Source: Anaerotignum faecicola (GTDB taxonomy: Bacteria > Bacillota > Clostridia > Lachnospirales > Anaerotignaceae). Taken from it: a DNA stretch of 64,000 bases. The position numbers and the translations under genes are program-made. Location of the stretch: the NCBI GenBank assembly GCA_024460105.1, contig JANFXS010000004.1:309323-373322 (forward strand), written 5' to 3'. Below, piece after piece: positions 1-8,508 of the stretch (position 1 is the first letter of the stretch; the number at the start of each line of letters is the position of its first letter). The notes below the pieces were generated by a model. It had not been told where the DNA came from. It did no database searches and saw only the letters and a list, made by a program, of their open reading frames with translations.

Positions 1-111
1 AGCATACGCATAAGCTTTTCGCGTTTCAGTTCCATGGATGAAGCGGAGGCGTTTGTTTCGGCCGTTAAGGAAACAGTCCCGTTTTTAAGAAGGTTTAACA
101 GGAAACGGTAA
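1..111 (+). CDS. Cysteine desulfurase, C-terminal end (partial)
   Basis: An open frame enters from the left edge and stops at 109-111, giving 36 residues that begin SIRISFSRF and end in a basic tail. An RISFSRF-type strand followed by a helix is the usual C-terminus of NifS/IscS-like class-V aminotransferases, which release sulfur from cysteine as a persulfide. The gene lies 25 bp upstream of thiI, the normal partner in Firmicutes (NifZ-ThiI), where the desulfurase donates sulfur for 4-thiouridine. Only the tail is visible, so the family call rests on this short match plus context. Confidence 0.7.
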   Translation, partial: SIRISFSRFSSMDEAEAFVSAVKETVPFLRRFNRKR

Positions 112-136
112 TTTTTAACAGGAGAATTTTCATATT

Positions 137-1312
137 ATGGAAGAAAAAGTTTTGATAGTAAAATACGGCGAGATTGCAATGCGCGGAAACAACAGGAGGC
201 TCTTTGTAACAAAGCTTGTTGAAAATATACGGCGCAATCTTGACGGGGAAGGCGATTTTTATATAGTTCGCGAGCAGGGCAGGCTTGTGGTTGAAAGCCG
301 CGGCGGGGAAATGGAGTTCGACCGTGTAATACCAAAAGTAAACTGTGTTTTGGGAATACTCGGCGTCTGCCCGGGAGTAAGGGTCAAGGACCAGTCTATG
401 GAAAATTTAAGGGAAACGGCGTTAAATCATATGAAAAAATTTTTCGGCGGCAGGGAAATGACGTTTAAGGTTGTTACAAAAAGGAGCAATAAGCTCTTCC
501 CGCTTACATCAAACGAAGTTTCGGCAGACATAGGCGGGTATATACTTGAAAACATGCCCGGTTTGACGGTGGATATCCACAGCCCGGATGAAACGCTTTT
601 CGTAGAGCTAAGGAACGACGCGTATATATATTCAAAATTTATAAAGGGTTTCGGCGGCCTTCCGTACGGATCTTCTGGAAAAGGGGTTTCGCTCCTTTCA
701 GGAGGAATCGACAGCCCGGCGGCAACTTTTATGATGGCTAAAAGAGGGGTGGAAGTGAGCGGCGTCTATTTCCATTCCCCGCCGTACACAAGCGAAAGGG
801 CGAAACAGAAGGTGTTGGATTTGGCTTCCATAATTTCCAAATATACAGGCGGATTTAAGCTTTTTGTAGTGCCGTTTACGGATTTGCAGCTGTATCTGCT
901 TGAAAACGTGCCGGAGGATAAGCTTACAATATTCTTAAAGCGTTCCATGATGCGGGCGGCGGAAAGGATTGCAAAGAAGGAAAACGCATTGGCTCTTATA
1001 ACGGGCGAAAGCGTAGGGCAGGTTGCAAGCCAGACAATACACGGCCTTAACGCAATCAATGCGGCGTGTACAATGCCTGTGCTGCGCCCGCTTTCAGGTA
1101 TGGACAAGCAGGAAATTGTCGATTTGGCAAAAGAGATCGGAACATTTGAAACGTCTATACAGCCCTATGAGGACTGCTGTACAATATTTGTAGCGAAGCA
1201 TCCGGAAACAAAACCGAAAACAGAAGTTATAAATAAGATTGAAAGCAGGCTTTCGCTTCTTGAAAGCTATATTGACAAGGCGGTAGCGGATGCGGAAGAA
1301 TTTGAGCTTTAA
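137..1312 (+). CDS. thiI: tRNA 4-thiouridine sulfurtransferase ThiI
   Basis: A 391-residue protein that adenylates and thiolates U8 of tRNA, using sulfur from the adjacent cysteine desulfurase. The N-terminal ferredoxin-like and THUMP RNA-binding region covers about residues 1-165. The PP-loop ATP-pyrophosphatase motif SGGIDSPAA starts near residue 187, and YEDCCTIF near the C-terminus carries conserved cysteines. There is no C-terminal rhodanese domain, which is usual in Firmicutes. The start ATG follows an AGGAG-type site at about 120-124. Cotranscription with the upstream desulfurase is likely because only 25 bp separate them. Confidence 0.95.
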   Translation: MEEKVLIVKYGEIAMRGNNRRLFVTKLVENIRRNLDGEGDFYIVREQGRLVVESRGGEMEFDRVIPKVNCVLGILGVCPGVRVKDQSMENLRETALNHMKKFFGGREMTFKVVTKRSNKLFPLTSNEVSADIGGYILENMPGLTVDIHSPDETLFVELRNDAYIYSKFIKGFGGLPYGSSGKGVSLLSGGIDSPAATFMMAKRGVEVSGVYFHSPPYTSERAKQKVLDLASIISKYTGGFKLFVVPFTDLQLYLLENVPEDKLTIFLKRSMMRAAERIAKKENALALITGESVGQVASQTIHGLNAINAACTMPVLRPLSGMDKQEIVDLAKEIGTFETSIQPYEDCCTIFVAKHPETKPKTEVINKIESRLSLLESYIDKAVADAEEFEL

Positions 1313-1483
1313 AAAACTTAATCGAAACGAGGATATGCAAAGGCATGATTTTTTGGGCGTTTAATTTCCAGCATTTACGGAACTTCCGCCCAAAACGCCG
1401 GCAAAATATTTACAGCCCCGGACACGCATATATTATTTTGCGGAAAATAAATATATATTAAAGATTTAATAAGGGGCATTGGA

Positions 1484-2311
1484 ATGTTTTTTAAAAATAA
1501 GAATAACATAAAGCTGGTTATTTTTTACGCCGGGGTGTTTATATTTTCGTTTGCGGCGGCTACGGTTTCATTCAACAGGCGCGCCGTTACGGCTATGGGC
1601 CAGGGCGGGGAGAAGGGATGCGTCGCTATAGTTATAGACGATTTCGGCTACGGGGGCGAGGGCACCGAAGAGATGCTTGCCTTAGATATACCGCTTACAT
1701 GCGCCCTGATGCCGTTTTCAAAGGAAAGCGCCGAGGACGCAGAAAAAATAAGGGCCGCCGGAAAAGACATGATAATACATATGCCTATGGAAAGCACGAC
1801 GGGAAAGAAAAGCTGGGTGGGAGACAAAGGGCTTTTTTTGAATATGACCGACGATGAAATACGGATGCGTCTTGAAGAAGCTTTTGATGCGGCCGAAGGC
1901 GCCGTGGGCCTGAACAACCATATGGGCTCGGCCATAATGGAGGATGAAAGGTGCCTTTCGATAGTTATGGATGAAGTTAAAAAAAGGGATATGCTGTTTT
2001 TGGACAGCAGGACCACACCGGACTCAAAGGCGGAAGAACTAAGCAAAAAATTCGGAACATGCCTTTTGGGACGCGACGTTTTTCTTGACAGCACGGACGA
2101 TATAGAAGTTGTGAAGGATAGGCTTAGACAGGCGGCGGCTATAGCCGAAAAGAACGGGGCGGCAATAGCCATAGGCCATGTGGGGCCGGAAGGCGGCATG
2201 GTTACCGTTGACGCAATTAAGGAGCTTAAAGAAGAAATAGAAGGAATGGGAATAAAATTTGTTACTATAAGCGAAATGAAAAATATACAGTGCGGCAGTT
2301 CGGAGGGTTAA
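1484..2311 (+). CDS. Divergent polysaccharide deacetylase family protein (YibQ-like)
   Basis: A 275-residue protein. Residues about 9-28 form one hydrophobic segment, probably a signal anchor, so the protein acts outside the membrane. The motifs VAIVIDDFGYGG, HMPMES, LNNHMGS and FLDSRT, plus the later AIAIGHVGPEGG, are those of the divergent polysaccharide deacetylase (YibQ/DUF610) family with a NodB-like fold. Aspartates and histidines typical of metal binding are present. The substrate is unknown for this family; a cell-envelope glycan is inferred. The gene is followed after 3 bp by recU and is probably cotranscribed with it. Confidence 0.88.
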   Translation: MFFKNKNNIKLVIFYAGVFIFSFAAATVSFNRRAVTAMGQGGEKGCVAIVIDDFGYGGEGTEEMLALDIPLTCALMPFSKESAEDAEKIRAAGKDMIIHMPMESTTGKKSWVGDKGLFLNMTDDEIRMRLEEAFDAAEGAVGLNNHMGSAIMEDERCLSIVMDEVKKRDMLFLDSRTTPDSKAEELSKKFGTCLLGRDVFLDSTDDIEVVKDRLRQAAAIAEKNGAAIAIGHVGPEGGMVTVDAIKELKEEIEGMGIKFVTISEMKNIQCGSSEG

Positions 2312-2314
2312 AAT

Positions 2315-2848
2315 TTGGGATACTGGTCTGCAAGAGGCCTAAGGGGAAGCGCCTTAGAAGATATAATTAATTTTACAAACAGTTATTACAGAAGCAGGGG
2401 CCTTGCCGTTGTACAAAAGATACCCACGCCTATTACGCCCGTTGAGGTTGACAACAAAAAGCATACTATAAAGCTTGCTTATTTTGACAGCCAAAGCACC
2501 GTTGATTACATAGGAATGGCGCAGGGGGTGGGCATATGTTTTGACGCAAAGGAAACTTCCAAGAAAAGCCTGCCTGTTCAAAACATTCACGAACATCAAA
2601 TTTCTTTTATGGAAGAATTTTCAAAACACGGCGGAGTATCGTTCCTGCTTGTGCATTTCAGCGCGGCGGGAACATATTTTTTCCTGCCCATCGAAGTTTT
2701 AAGGCAGTATTGGGCGGACGCGCGCGGCGGCGGAAGGAAATCAATACCGTTTTCGGCCTTTGAAGAACGGTATGAAATATCCATGAAACAAAACGGCGTC
2801 TTAAACTACCTTGAAGCCGTAAACACATACCTTATGCAAAAAAAATAA
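2315..2848 (+). CDS. recU: Holliday junction resolvase RecU
   Basis: A 177-residue Firmicute-type resolvase that cleaves four-way DNA junctions during recombinational repair and chromosome segregation. The conserved N-terminal RG.R/LEDIINF region, STVDYIG (Asp64), and ICFDAKET (Asp77, Lys79 and the adjacent acidic residue) form the nuclease metal site. HQISFMEEFSKHGGVSFLLV is the usual C-terminal block. The start is TTG at 2315, because a CGGAGG site at 2301-2306 lies at the right distance and no ATG is nearby. RecU is often paired with a class A penicillin-binding protein; here its partner is a polysaccharide deacetylase. Confidence 0.93.
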   Translation: MGYWSARGLRGSALEDIINFTNSYYRSRGLAVVQKIPTPITPVEVDNKKHTIKLAYFDSQSTVDYIGMAQGVGICFDAKETSKKSLPVQNIHEHQISFMEEFSKHGGVSFLLVHFSAAGTYFFLPIEVLRQYWADARGGGRKSIPFSAFEERYEISMKQNGVLNYLEAVNTYLMQKK

Positions 2849-2982
2849 AGGGATTTGCGTTATTGGTACGTTAATGACGAACACATTAAGTAATAATGCT
2901 ACTTTTATTAAGCGCGCGGCGTAGTATGTTCCGATAATGGTTGTGGAAACTGTACAAAAAGGGAAAAACCAAGAAATATGTA

Positions 2983-3011
2983 TTGACAAATTTATGTCAG
3001 AGATATAAAGT
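2983..3011 (+). promoter_or_regulatory. Sigma-A promoter for the acyl-CoA dehydrogenase operon
   Basis: TTGACA at 2983-2988 and TAAAGT at 3006-3011 have a 17-bp spacer. Transcription would start about 290 bp before the coding region, which leaves a long leader (3018-3313). The rest of the 2849-3313 gap has no convincing gene. Confidence 0.55.
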
Positions 3012-3313
3012 AGGGTTATGGATTAGCGCTGTAGACAGGACAGTTTTGTGAATGGATTATCACAATTTCATCTTGCAGGAGCATAATTTTTATATGCCGG
3101 GTTCTTGTTTTGGCCTTTAAAATCACTGCACACAATAATACTTTTCAACCGGAGGTAAGGCTGTGTGTTTATTTTTGCCAATATATTTCGCATACCAACT
3201 ATTTTGATTGAAAATATAGGACTGGCGTATAAAAGCGTTTTCAGCGCTCTAAACCAATGCTGAATAATCGGACAGATTATCAATAAAATATTATTTAACA
3301 GGAGGAATATGTA

Positions 3314-4459
3314 ATGGAAGGTTTCAAATTAACAAAAACACAGTTGCTTGCGCAGCAGTTATTCCGTAATTTCGCGGAAAACGAAATCAAGCCTATAGCT
3401 AAAGAAATGGACGAAACAGAGGAATATTCAATGGACCTTGTTAAAAAGCTCCAGAAATGCCACATGTTCGGTATTCCTTTCGCTAAAGAATACGGCGGCG
3501 CAGGCGCCGACGTGCTCACTTACACATTGGCAATGGAGGAAGTTTCAAAAGTTGACGCTTCAACAGGCATCACACTTTCTGTACATACTTCGCTTTGCTG
3601 CCCATGTATCAATGAGTTCGGTACGGAAGAACAGAAACAGAAATTTTTAAGGCCTCTTGTAGACGGCACAAAGGTTGGCTGCTTCGGCTTAACAGAGGCT
3701 AATGCCGGTACAGACGCCGCAGGCGTTCAGACAACCGCCGACAAAGACGAAAACGGCAACTACATCATAAACGGCCAGAAAATGTTCACAACAAACTCAG
3801 GCTTTGCAGATACATTTATCGTATTCGCGCTTACAGACAAATCAAAAGGCCCTAAAGGCATGTCGGCTTTCATACTCGACAGGGATATGGAAGGCCTTAC
3901 AGTAAGCGACAACATCGAACGTATGGGTATCAGGGCCGCATCAAACTGCTCTGTTAACTATGAAAACGTTGTTGTAACTCCCGACAGGCTTCTCGGCAAA
4001 GAAGGCCAGGGCTATAAAATCGCCATGACAGCTCTCGGCGGCGGCCGTATCGGTATCGGCGCTCAGTCTGTAGGTATCGCGCAGGGCGCTCTTAACGAAG
4101 CTATCAAATATATCAAAGAAAGAAAACAGGGCGGCAAGCCAATCAGCAAATACCAGAACACACAGTTCAAAGTTGCCGAGGCACAGACAAAGATCGACGC
4201 CGCAAGGCTTATGGTTTGGAGGGCGGCTACAGCTAAGGACAACCATGAAAACTATGCGCCTCTTGCCGCAATGTGTAAATTATTTGCATCTGAAGTTGCA
4301 AACGACGTTACTCGCCTTTGCGTTCAGTTAATGGGCGGTTACGGCTACTGCCGCGAGTATCCTGTTGAAAGGGCTATGCGCGACGCTAAGATTACAGAAA
4401 TCTATGAAGGTACTTCAGAAGCTATGAAGATGATTATCTCAGGTTCTATGAAACTTTAA
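3314..4459 (+). CDS. Acyl-CoA dehydrogenase (butyryl- or propionyl-CoA dehydrogenase type)
   Basis: A 381-residue short-chain acyl-CoA dehydrogenase that uses FAD. Visible family motifs include CFGLTEANAGTDA (substrate and FAD loop), IIVFALT-type strands, QLMGGYGY, and IYEGTSE near the C-terminus, whose Glu at about residue 365 is the expected catalytic base. It is followed directly by etfB and etfA, so it probably works as a Bcd-EtfBA complex that reduces an enoyl-CoA with NADH, perhaps with electron bifurcation to ferredoxin. Thiolase, crotonase and 3-hydroxyacyl-CoA dehydrogenase genes are absent here. Butyrate formation is therefore not proven, and an acryloyl-CoA reductase role as in Anaerotignum propionicum is equally possible. 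The start ATG has an AGGAGG site. Confidence 0.93.
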   Translation: MEGFKLTKTQLLAQQLFRNFAENEIKPIAKEMDETEEYSMDLVKKLQKCHMFGIPFAKEYGGAGADVLTYTLAMEEVSKVDASTGITLSVHTSLCCPCINEFGTEEQKQKFLRPLVDGTKVGCFGLTEANAGTDAAGVQTTADKDENGNYIINGQKMFTTNSGFADTFIVFALTDKSKGPKGMSAFILDRDMEGLTVSDNIERMGIRAASNCSVNYENVVVTPDRLLGKEGQGYKIAMTALGGGRIGIGAQSVGIAQGALNEAIKYIKERKQGGKPISKYQNTQFKVAEAQTKIDAARLMVWRAATAKDNHENYAPLAAMCKLFASEVANDVTRLCVQLMGGYGYCREYPVERAMRDAKITEIYEGTSEAMKMIISGSMKL

Positions 4460-4518
4460 TAAATACCTTCAGCGTTTAACGTAAAATATATTAAAACTAT
4501 TTGGAAGGAGAACTTAGA

Positions 4519-5310
4519 ATGAAAATCGTTGTATGTATTAAACAGGTTCCAGATACTGTAGAAGTAAAGATAGACCCAAAAACAGGAACACTTATCAGGG
4601 ACGGCGTTCCAAGTATCATTAACCATGACGACAGGACAGGCATTGAGGCCGCTTTAAAATTAAAAGAAGAAATCGGCGGCACAGTTACCGTTATTTCCAT
4701 GGGACCTCCTCAGGCAGACGTTGCTTTAAGGGAAGCCCTTGCTATGGGATGTGACGAGGCTTACCTTGTTTCCGCAAGGGAATTCGGCGGTTCCGACACA
4801 TATGCTACAAGCGGTATCCTTGCAGCGGCTCTCAGGAAAATCGGTTATGACGTTATTATCACAGGACGTCAGGCTATCGACGGCGACACAGCTCAGGTTG
4901 GCCCACAGATCGGCGAAAAACTCGGTATTCCTCAGGTTTCATATGTTCAGGAAATCAAAGAAGTTAAAGAGGATCACCTCATTGTTAACAGGCAGTTTGA
5001 AGACGGATACCACATCATCAAAATCAAAACGCCTTGCCTTCTTACAGCAATCGCTGAACTTGCGGCGCCTCGTTATATGACTGTAAGCGGTATCGTTGAC
5101 GCTTATGAAAAAGAAATCAAAATCATCGGCTTTGAAGAGCTTAAAGACGACCTTGAACTCGATATGATTGGTTTAAAGGGTTCACCAACTAACGTATATC
5201 AGTCCTTCACTAAAGAAGTTAAAGGTGCGGGCACAATCCTTAAAGACGTTTCAGTTGACGAAGCTGTTGCAGCTATTATGTCTAAACTTGAAGAAAAGCA
5301 CATCATCTAA
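4519..5310 (+). CDS. etfB: Electron transfer flavoprotein beta subunit
   Basis: A 263-residue EtfB that starts MKIVVCIKQVPDT at ATG 4519, placed by a GGAAGGAG site at 4502-4509. Family motifs include VISMGPPQA, the R-Q-A-I-D-G-D-T-A-Q-V-G-P block and the C-terminal MSKLEEK helix. EtfB pairs with EtfA and, in clostridial Bcd-Etf complexes, holds the second FAD that receives hydride from NADH. The gene follows the dehydrogenase by 59 bp and precedes etfA by 44 bp, in one operon. Confidence 0.95.
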   Translation: MKIVVCIKQVPDTVEVKIDPKTGTLIRDGVPSIINHDDRTGIEAALKLKEEIGGTVTVISMGPPQADVALREALAMGCDEAYLVSAREFGGSDTYATSGILAAALRKIGYDVIITGRQAIDGDTAQVGPQIGEKLGIPQVSYVQEIKEVKEDHLIVNRQFEDGYHIIKIKTPCLLTAIAELAAPRYMTVSGIVDAYEKEIKIIGFEELKDDLELDMIGLKGSPTNVYQSFTKEVKGAGTILKDVSVDEAVAAIMSKLEEKHII

Positions 5311-5354
5311 TAAAAATTTCGGTTGATATATAGAGAATAGGAGGGAACTCTACA

Positions 5355-6407
5355 ATGAGTAAAGGTATTTTTGTAGTAGTTGAACAGAGAAGCAACAAGA
5401 TTCAGAATGTTGGACTTGAGCTTATTGGCGAGGCTACAAGGTTAAAAGAGGACTTAAACGAAGACGTTGTTGCCGTATTATTAGGAAGCGAAATCGGCGG
5501 CCAGGTTGATAAATTATTCCATTACGGCGCTGATAAGGTTATCCTTATCGACCACCCAATGTTAAAAGAATATGTTACGGAGCCATATACAAAGGCCCTT
5601 ACGGAAGTTTGCAAACAGTATGATCCGCACATTATGCTTTTCGGCGCGTCATCAATCGGCCGTGACGTTGCGCCTCGTCTTGCAAGCCGTATCAGGACAG
5701 GCCTTACGGCAGACTGCACAGGCTTAAGGATTGCTAAAACAGATGAAGAATTAGCTAAAGAAGAAGCTTTAGGAAACAACGATCCTAAGAGGGCTCTCCT
5801 TATGACGCGTCCTGCTTTCGGCGGAAACATCATGGCTACGCTTATGTGCCCTCGTACAGTTCCTCAGATGGCTACAGTACGTCCGGGCGTTATGAGAAGG
5901 ATTGAAAAAGACACAACAAGGACAGGCGAGCTTATCAAGATGGACGTGGCTTTCACAGACGCTGATATGAATGTTGAAATCCTTGATGTTGTTAAAGCTG
6001 ACAAAAAAGCTGTTGATATTACGGAAGCTAAAGTTCTTGTATCAGGCGGACGTGGTATCGGAAGCGCAGACGCGTTCAAGATGCTTCAGGAATGTGCTGA
6101 TCAGCTCGGCGGCGAAATTTCCGCTTCAAGGGCAGCTGTAGACGCAGGCTGGATTGAAAACAGCAGGCAGGTAGGCCAGACAGGTAAAACTGTACGCCCT
6201 GACCTCTATCTTGCATGCGGTATCTCAGGCGCTATCCAGCACGTTGCAGGTATGGAAAACAGCGATCTTGTTATCTCAATCAACAAGAACGACACAGCAG
6301 CTATCTTTAACGTATCAGACTTAGGTATCGTAGGCGATGTTAAGGTTATCCTTCCTAAGTTAACAGAAGCGCTTAAAAAATACAACGAAGCAAAAGAAAA
6401 CAACTAA
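5355..6407 (+). CDS. etfA: Electron transfer flavoprotein alpha subunit
   Basis: A 350-residue EtfA with the N-terminal alpha/beta domain (residues about 1-200) and the C-terminal FAD domain. Motifs are SGGRGIGSADAF, GASRA-like SASRAAVDAGW, RQVGQTGKTVRPDLYLACGISGAIQH, and INKNDTAAIFNVSDLGIVGD. These bind the mobile FAD that passes electrons to the dehydrogenase. It is the last gene of the operon and ends just before a strong terminator. It has no extra N-terminal ferredoxin domain of the kind seen in some bifurcating EtfA proteins. Confidence 0.95.
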   Translation: MSKGIFVVVEQRSNKIQNVGLELIGEATRLKEDLNEDVVAVLLGSEIGGQVDKLFHYGADKVILIDHPMLKEYVTEPYTKALTEVCKQYDPHIMLFGASSIGRDVAPRLASRIRTGLTADCTGLRIAKTDEELAKEEALGNNDPKRALLMTRPAFGGNIMATLMCPRTVPQMATVRPGVMRRIEKDTTRTGELIKMDVAFTDADMNVEILDVVKADKKAVDITEAKVLVSGGRGIGSADAFKMLQECADQLGGEISASRAAVDAGWIENSRQVGQTGKTVRPDLYLACGISGAIQHVAGMENSDLVISINKNDTAAIFNVSDLGIVGDVKVILPKLTEALKKYNEAKENN

Positions 6408-6433
6408 TAAATATTTGGGACAATCCCATTTTG

Positions 6434-6462
6434 CCCGGCCGGTATTTAACGGCCGGGTTTTT
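6434..6462 (+). terminator. Intrinsic terminator after etfA
   Basis: CCCGGCCG and CGGCCGGG form an 8-bp G/C stem with an 8-base loop, followed by a T run. It ends the acyl-CoA dehydrogenase-etfBA operon. Confidence 0.9.
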
Positions 6463-6475
6463 ATCTGAAATGAGA

Positions 6476-6759
6476 TTAGTTTCGGTTTACAAGGGCACAC
6501 ACGCTTTTAACGGACGTTAGAGGCGCAATAGCCGCGTTAAAGCCGCCTTGCCATAGGAGCCGCTACGCCTGCGCGTTTTTGCCCTGCTCTTAAGCCGCTA
6601 ACGTCCGTTAAAACTCTCAGACCCTCACAAGGGAAAAATTTTTTGCAGTTCAAGGCGTATATGCGCCGGCATAGCGGTTCCTGCGGCAAGCTTATGCAAC
6701 ACAGAAATGCGGAAAATTTTTCCTTGTGTGGCGTATGCGCCCTTGTAAACCGAAGCTAA
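6476..6759. repeat. Dispersed inverted-repeat element, subtype A, copy 1
   Basis: A 284-bp non-coding element bounded by terminal inverted repeats. The left end reads TTAGTTTCGGTTTACAAG and the right end is the complement, CTTGTAAACCGAAGCTAA, with 20 of 21 positions matching when the adjoining GGGC is included. Inside are two palindromes: an AACGGACGTTAG...CTAACGTCCGTT pair and an AAGGGAAAAATTTT...AAAATTTTTCCTT pair. Very similar elements occur at 11335, 20212, 27479 and 55261. There is no open frame that could encode a transposase, so it looks like a MITE. Confidence 0.8.
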
Positions 6760-6821
6760 GATTATAAAATACAATATAATATTGAGTTTTATAGTTAGGA
6801 GCGGATTTTATGCCGGTTAAA

Positions 6822-6852
6822 ACCGTATGCGCCATTGTAAACCGAAGCTAAA
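6822..6852. repeat. Solo terminus of the subtype A element
   Basis: ACCGTATGCGCCATTGTAAA followed by CCGAAGCTAA repeats the right end of the element that finishes 63 bp earlier. It is either a tandem duplication of the right end or the last trace of a second copy. Confidence 0.6.
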
Positions 6853-7161
6853 CGAATTTAAAACATACGCTTTTGGCATGAATAAACAGCAGTCCAACAT
6901 GCCGTTCAGAAAAACTTATACTTAAAAAATTCAGGAGAAACGTCATAAATAATTTTTGCATATATAAAATAATTAGGCGCTTTTATCAGATATATTTTTT
7001 CGGCGGACTTATATAAAGTTTGAATATTTTTAGCATCCCCAAATTGCGTATTGCAATTTAATATTTTACATATCAATATTATTGTTTGTTTCATTTTAAA
7101 GGCGGAAATGTTTTTTATACGTAAGAAATATTATGTTTTTGCAAAATATTTACTTAAATAA

Positions 7162-7190
7162 TTGACAGCCTTATTTTTTAATGATACTAT
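7162..7190 (+). promoter_or_regulatory. Sigma-A promoter of the lysine-riboswitch operon
   Basis: TTGACA at 7162-7167 and TACTAT at 7185-7190 have an exact 17-bp spacer. The expected start near 7197 coincides with the first base pairs of the lysine riboswitch. Confidence 0.75.
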
Positions 7191-7191
7191 A

Positions 7192-7375
7192 ACCTTATTA
7201 AAAGTAGAGGCGCGTTTTTCATCAGTAGATATATGGATGCGGCAGGGCGCAGAGGACATATATCAAAAGGGAACAATGCCGAAGGCGGGACATCCCCTGT
7301 GGTTTTCTGTCTGGTTGCTCAGGTTAACAGCCTGGCGACTGTCATCATTTATTGATGGAGAGCTACTAAGTTTAT
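7192..7375 (+). ncRNA. Lysine riboswitch (L box)
   Basis: The leader of asd-dapA carries the L-box core. AGTAGAGGCGC sits at the 5' side of P1/P2, and ATGCCGAAGGCGGG lies in the middle. CTGGTTGCTCAGGTTAACAG forms a P4/P5-like arm, and GGCGACTGTCAT with GATGGAGAGCTACT closes the 3' side. AGTAG at 7203-7207 pairs with CTACT at 7363-7367. A terminator follows 50 bp later, so the switch most likely stops transcription of lysine biosynthesis genes when lysine is plentiful. The downstream genes fit this exactly. Confidence 0.92.
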
Positions 7376-7422
7376 CAATTAAATCAGCGGCATTGATACG
7401 CCGCGCAGTTATTGTTAAATTT

Positions 7423-7447
7423 AGCCGGCTTTCCGCCGGTTTTTTTA
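7423..7447 (+). terminator. Riboswitch expression-platform terminator
   Basis: AGCCGGC, a short loop, GCCGGT and a run of seven Ts form an intrinsic terminator between the L box and asd. It is the likely lysine-controlled attenuator. Confidence 0.8.
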
Positions 7448-7487
7448 TTAGCCGGATAAAATATAATATATTACAGGAGTGATTTTT

Positions 7488-8483
7488 GTGAAAAAGGTAA
7501 ATTTGGCTGTCGTAGGCGCCACAGGTATGGTAGGGAGGACTTTCCTTAAAGTTTTGGAAGAAAAACAGCTTCCGATAGAAAACTTCTATGTTATGGCTTC
7601 CGCCAGGAGCGCAGGCCAGAAGCTTACTTTTAACGGCAGGGAATATATTGTTGAAGAGTTAACCGAACATTCCTTTGACAAGCCTATTGATATAGCGCTT
7701 TTTTCAGCAGGCGGAGCGACAAGTGCAAAATTTGCCCCGATAGCGGCGGAGCACGGATGTATTGTTATTGACAATTCGGCCCAATGGAGAATGGATCCAA
7801 ACGTACCTCTTATTGTTCCGGAAGTAAATCCGGAGGATATTTCGTGGAACAAAGGTATTATTGCAAATCCAAACTGCTCTACAATACAGGCAATGGTTGC
7901 CTTAAAACCGCTTGACGATAAATATAAAATCAAGAGAGTCGTGTATTCTACATATCAGGCCGTATCAGGCGCCGGCGTTGCCGGATGGCAGGATCTCGAA
8001 AATGGCCTTAAAGGCGAAGCGCCTAAAAAGTTCCCTCATCCGATAGCCAACAACTGTCTTCCGCACATAGACGTTTTTATGGATAACGGCTATACTAAGG
8101 AAGAAATGAAAATGATTTGGGAAACAAGGAAGATATTGCATAACGAGAATATGAAAGTAACGGCAACAACGGTTCGCGTGCCTGTTTTCGACAGCCACAG
8201 CGAATCCATAAATATTGAATTTGAAAATGCGTTTGATATGGCGGATCTTGTGGAAACGCTTAAAAATGCGCCGGGTATTGAAATTAAGGACGACGTTAAA
8301 AATAACGTATATCCCCTTGCCCTCGACGCAGCCGGCAAAGACGAAGTTTTTGTCGGACGTATCCGCCGCGACGAAAGCGTTGAAAACGGCGTAAACATAT
8401 GGGTCGTAGCAGATAATATCCGTAAAGGCGCGGCGACAAACGCAGTTCAGATTGCACAGGAAGTTATTAAAAACATGAAGTAA
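7488..8483 (+). CDS. asd: Aspartate-semialdehyde dehydrogenase
   Basis: A 331-residue enzyme that reduces aspartyl phosphate to aspartate semialdehyde, the branch compound for lysine, threonine and methionine. The N-terminal NADP fold shows VVGATGMVGRTFL at residues 8-20, and NPNCSTIQ carries the active-site Cys130. VSTYQAVSGAGVAG-like sequence and RVPVFDSHSES follow. The start is GTG 7488, because the AGGAG at 7475-7479 is 8 bp away, while the upstream GTG overlaps that site. It is the first gene after the lysine riboswitch and precedes dapA by 25 bp. Confidence 0.95.
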   Translation: MKKVNLAVVGATGMVGRTFLKVLEEKQLPIENFYVMASARSAGQKLTFNGREYIVEELTEHSFDKPIDIALFSAGGATSAKFAPIAAEHGCIVIDNSAQWRMDPNVPLIVPEVNPEDISWNKGIIANPNCSTIQAMVALKPLDDKYKIKRVVYSTYQAVSGAGVAGWQDLENGLKGEAPKKFPHPIANNCLPHIDVFMDNGYTKEEMKMIWETRKILHNENMKVTATTVRVPVFDSHSESINIEFENAFDMADLVETLKNAPGIEIKDDVKNNVYPLALDAAGKDEVFVGRIRRDESVENGVNIWVVADNIRKGAATNAVQIAQEVIKNMK

Positions 8484-8508
8484 CATTTATTTATCAGGGG
8501 GGAAATTT

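Noticed and set aside
6906..7094. A 62-codon minus-strand frame between the repeat and the lysine riboswitch
   Set aside because: Starts without a clear ribosome site and shows no motif; could be a relic but cannot be supported.
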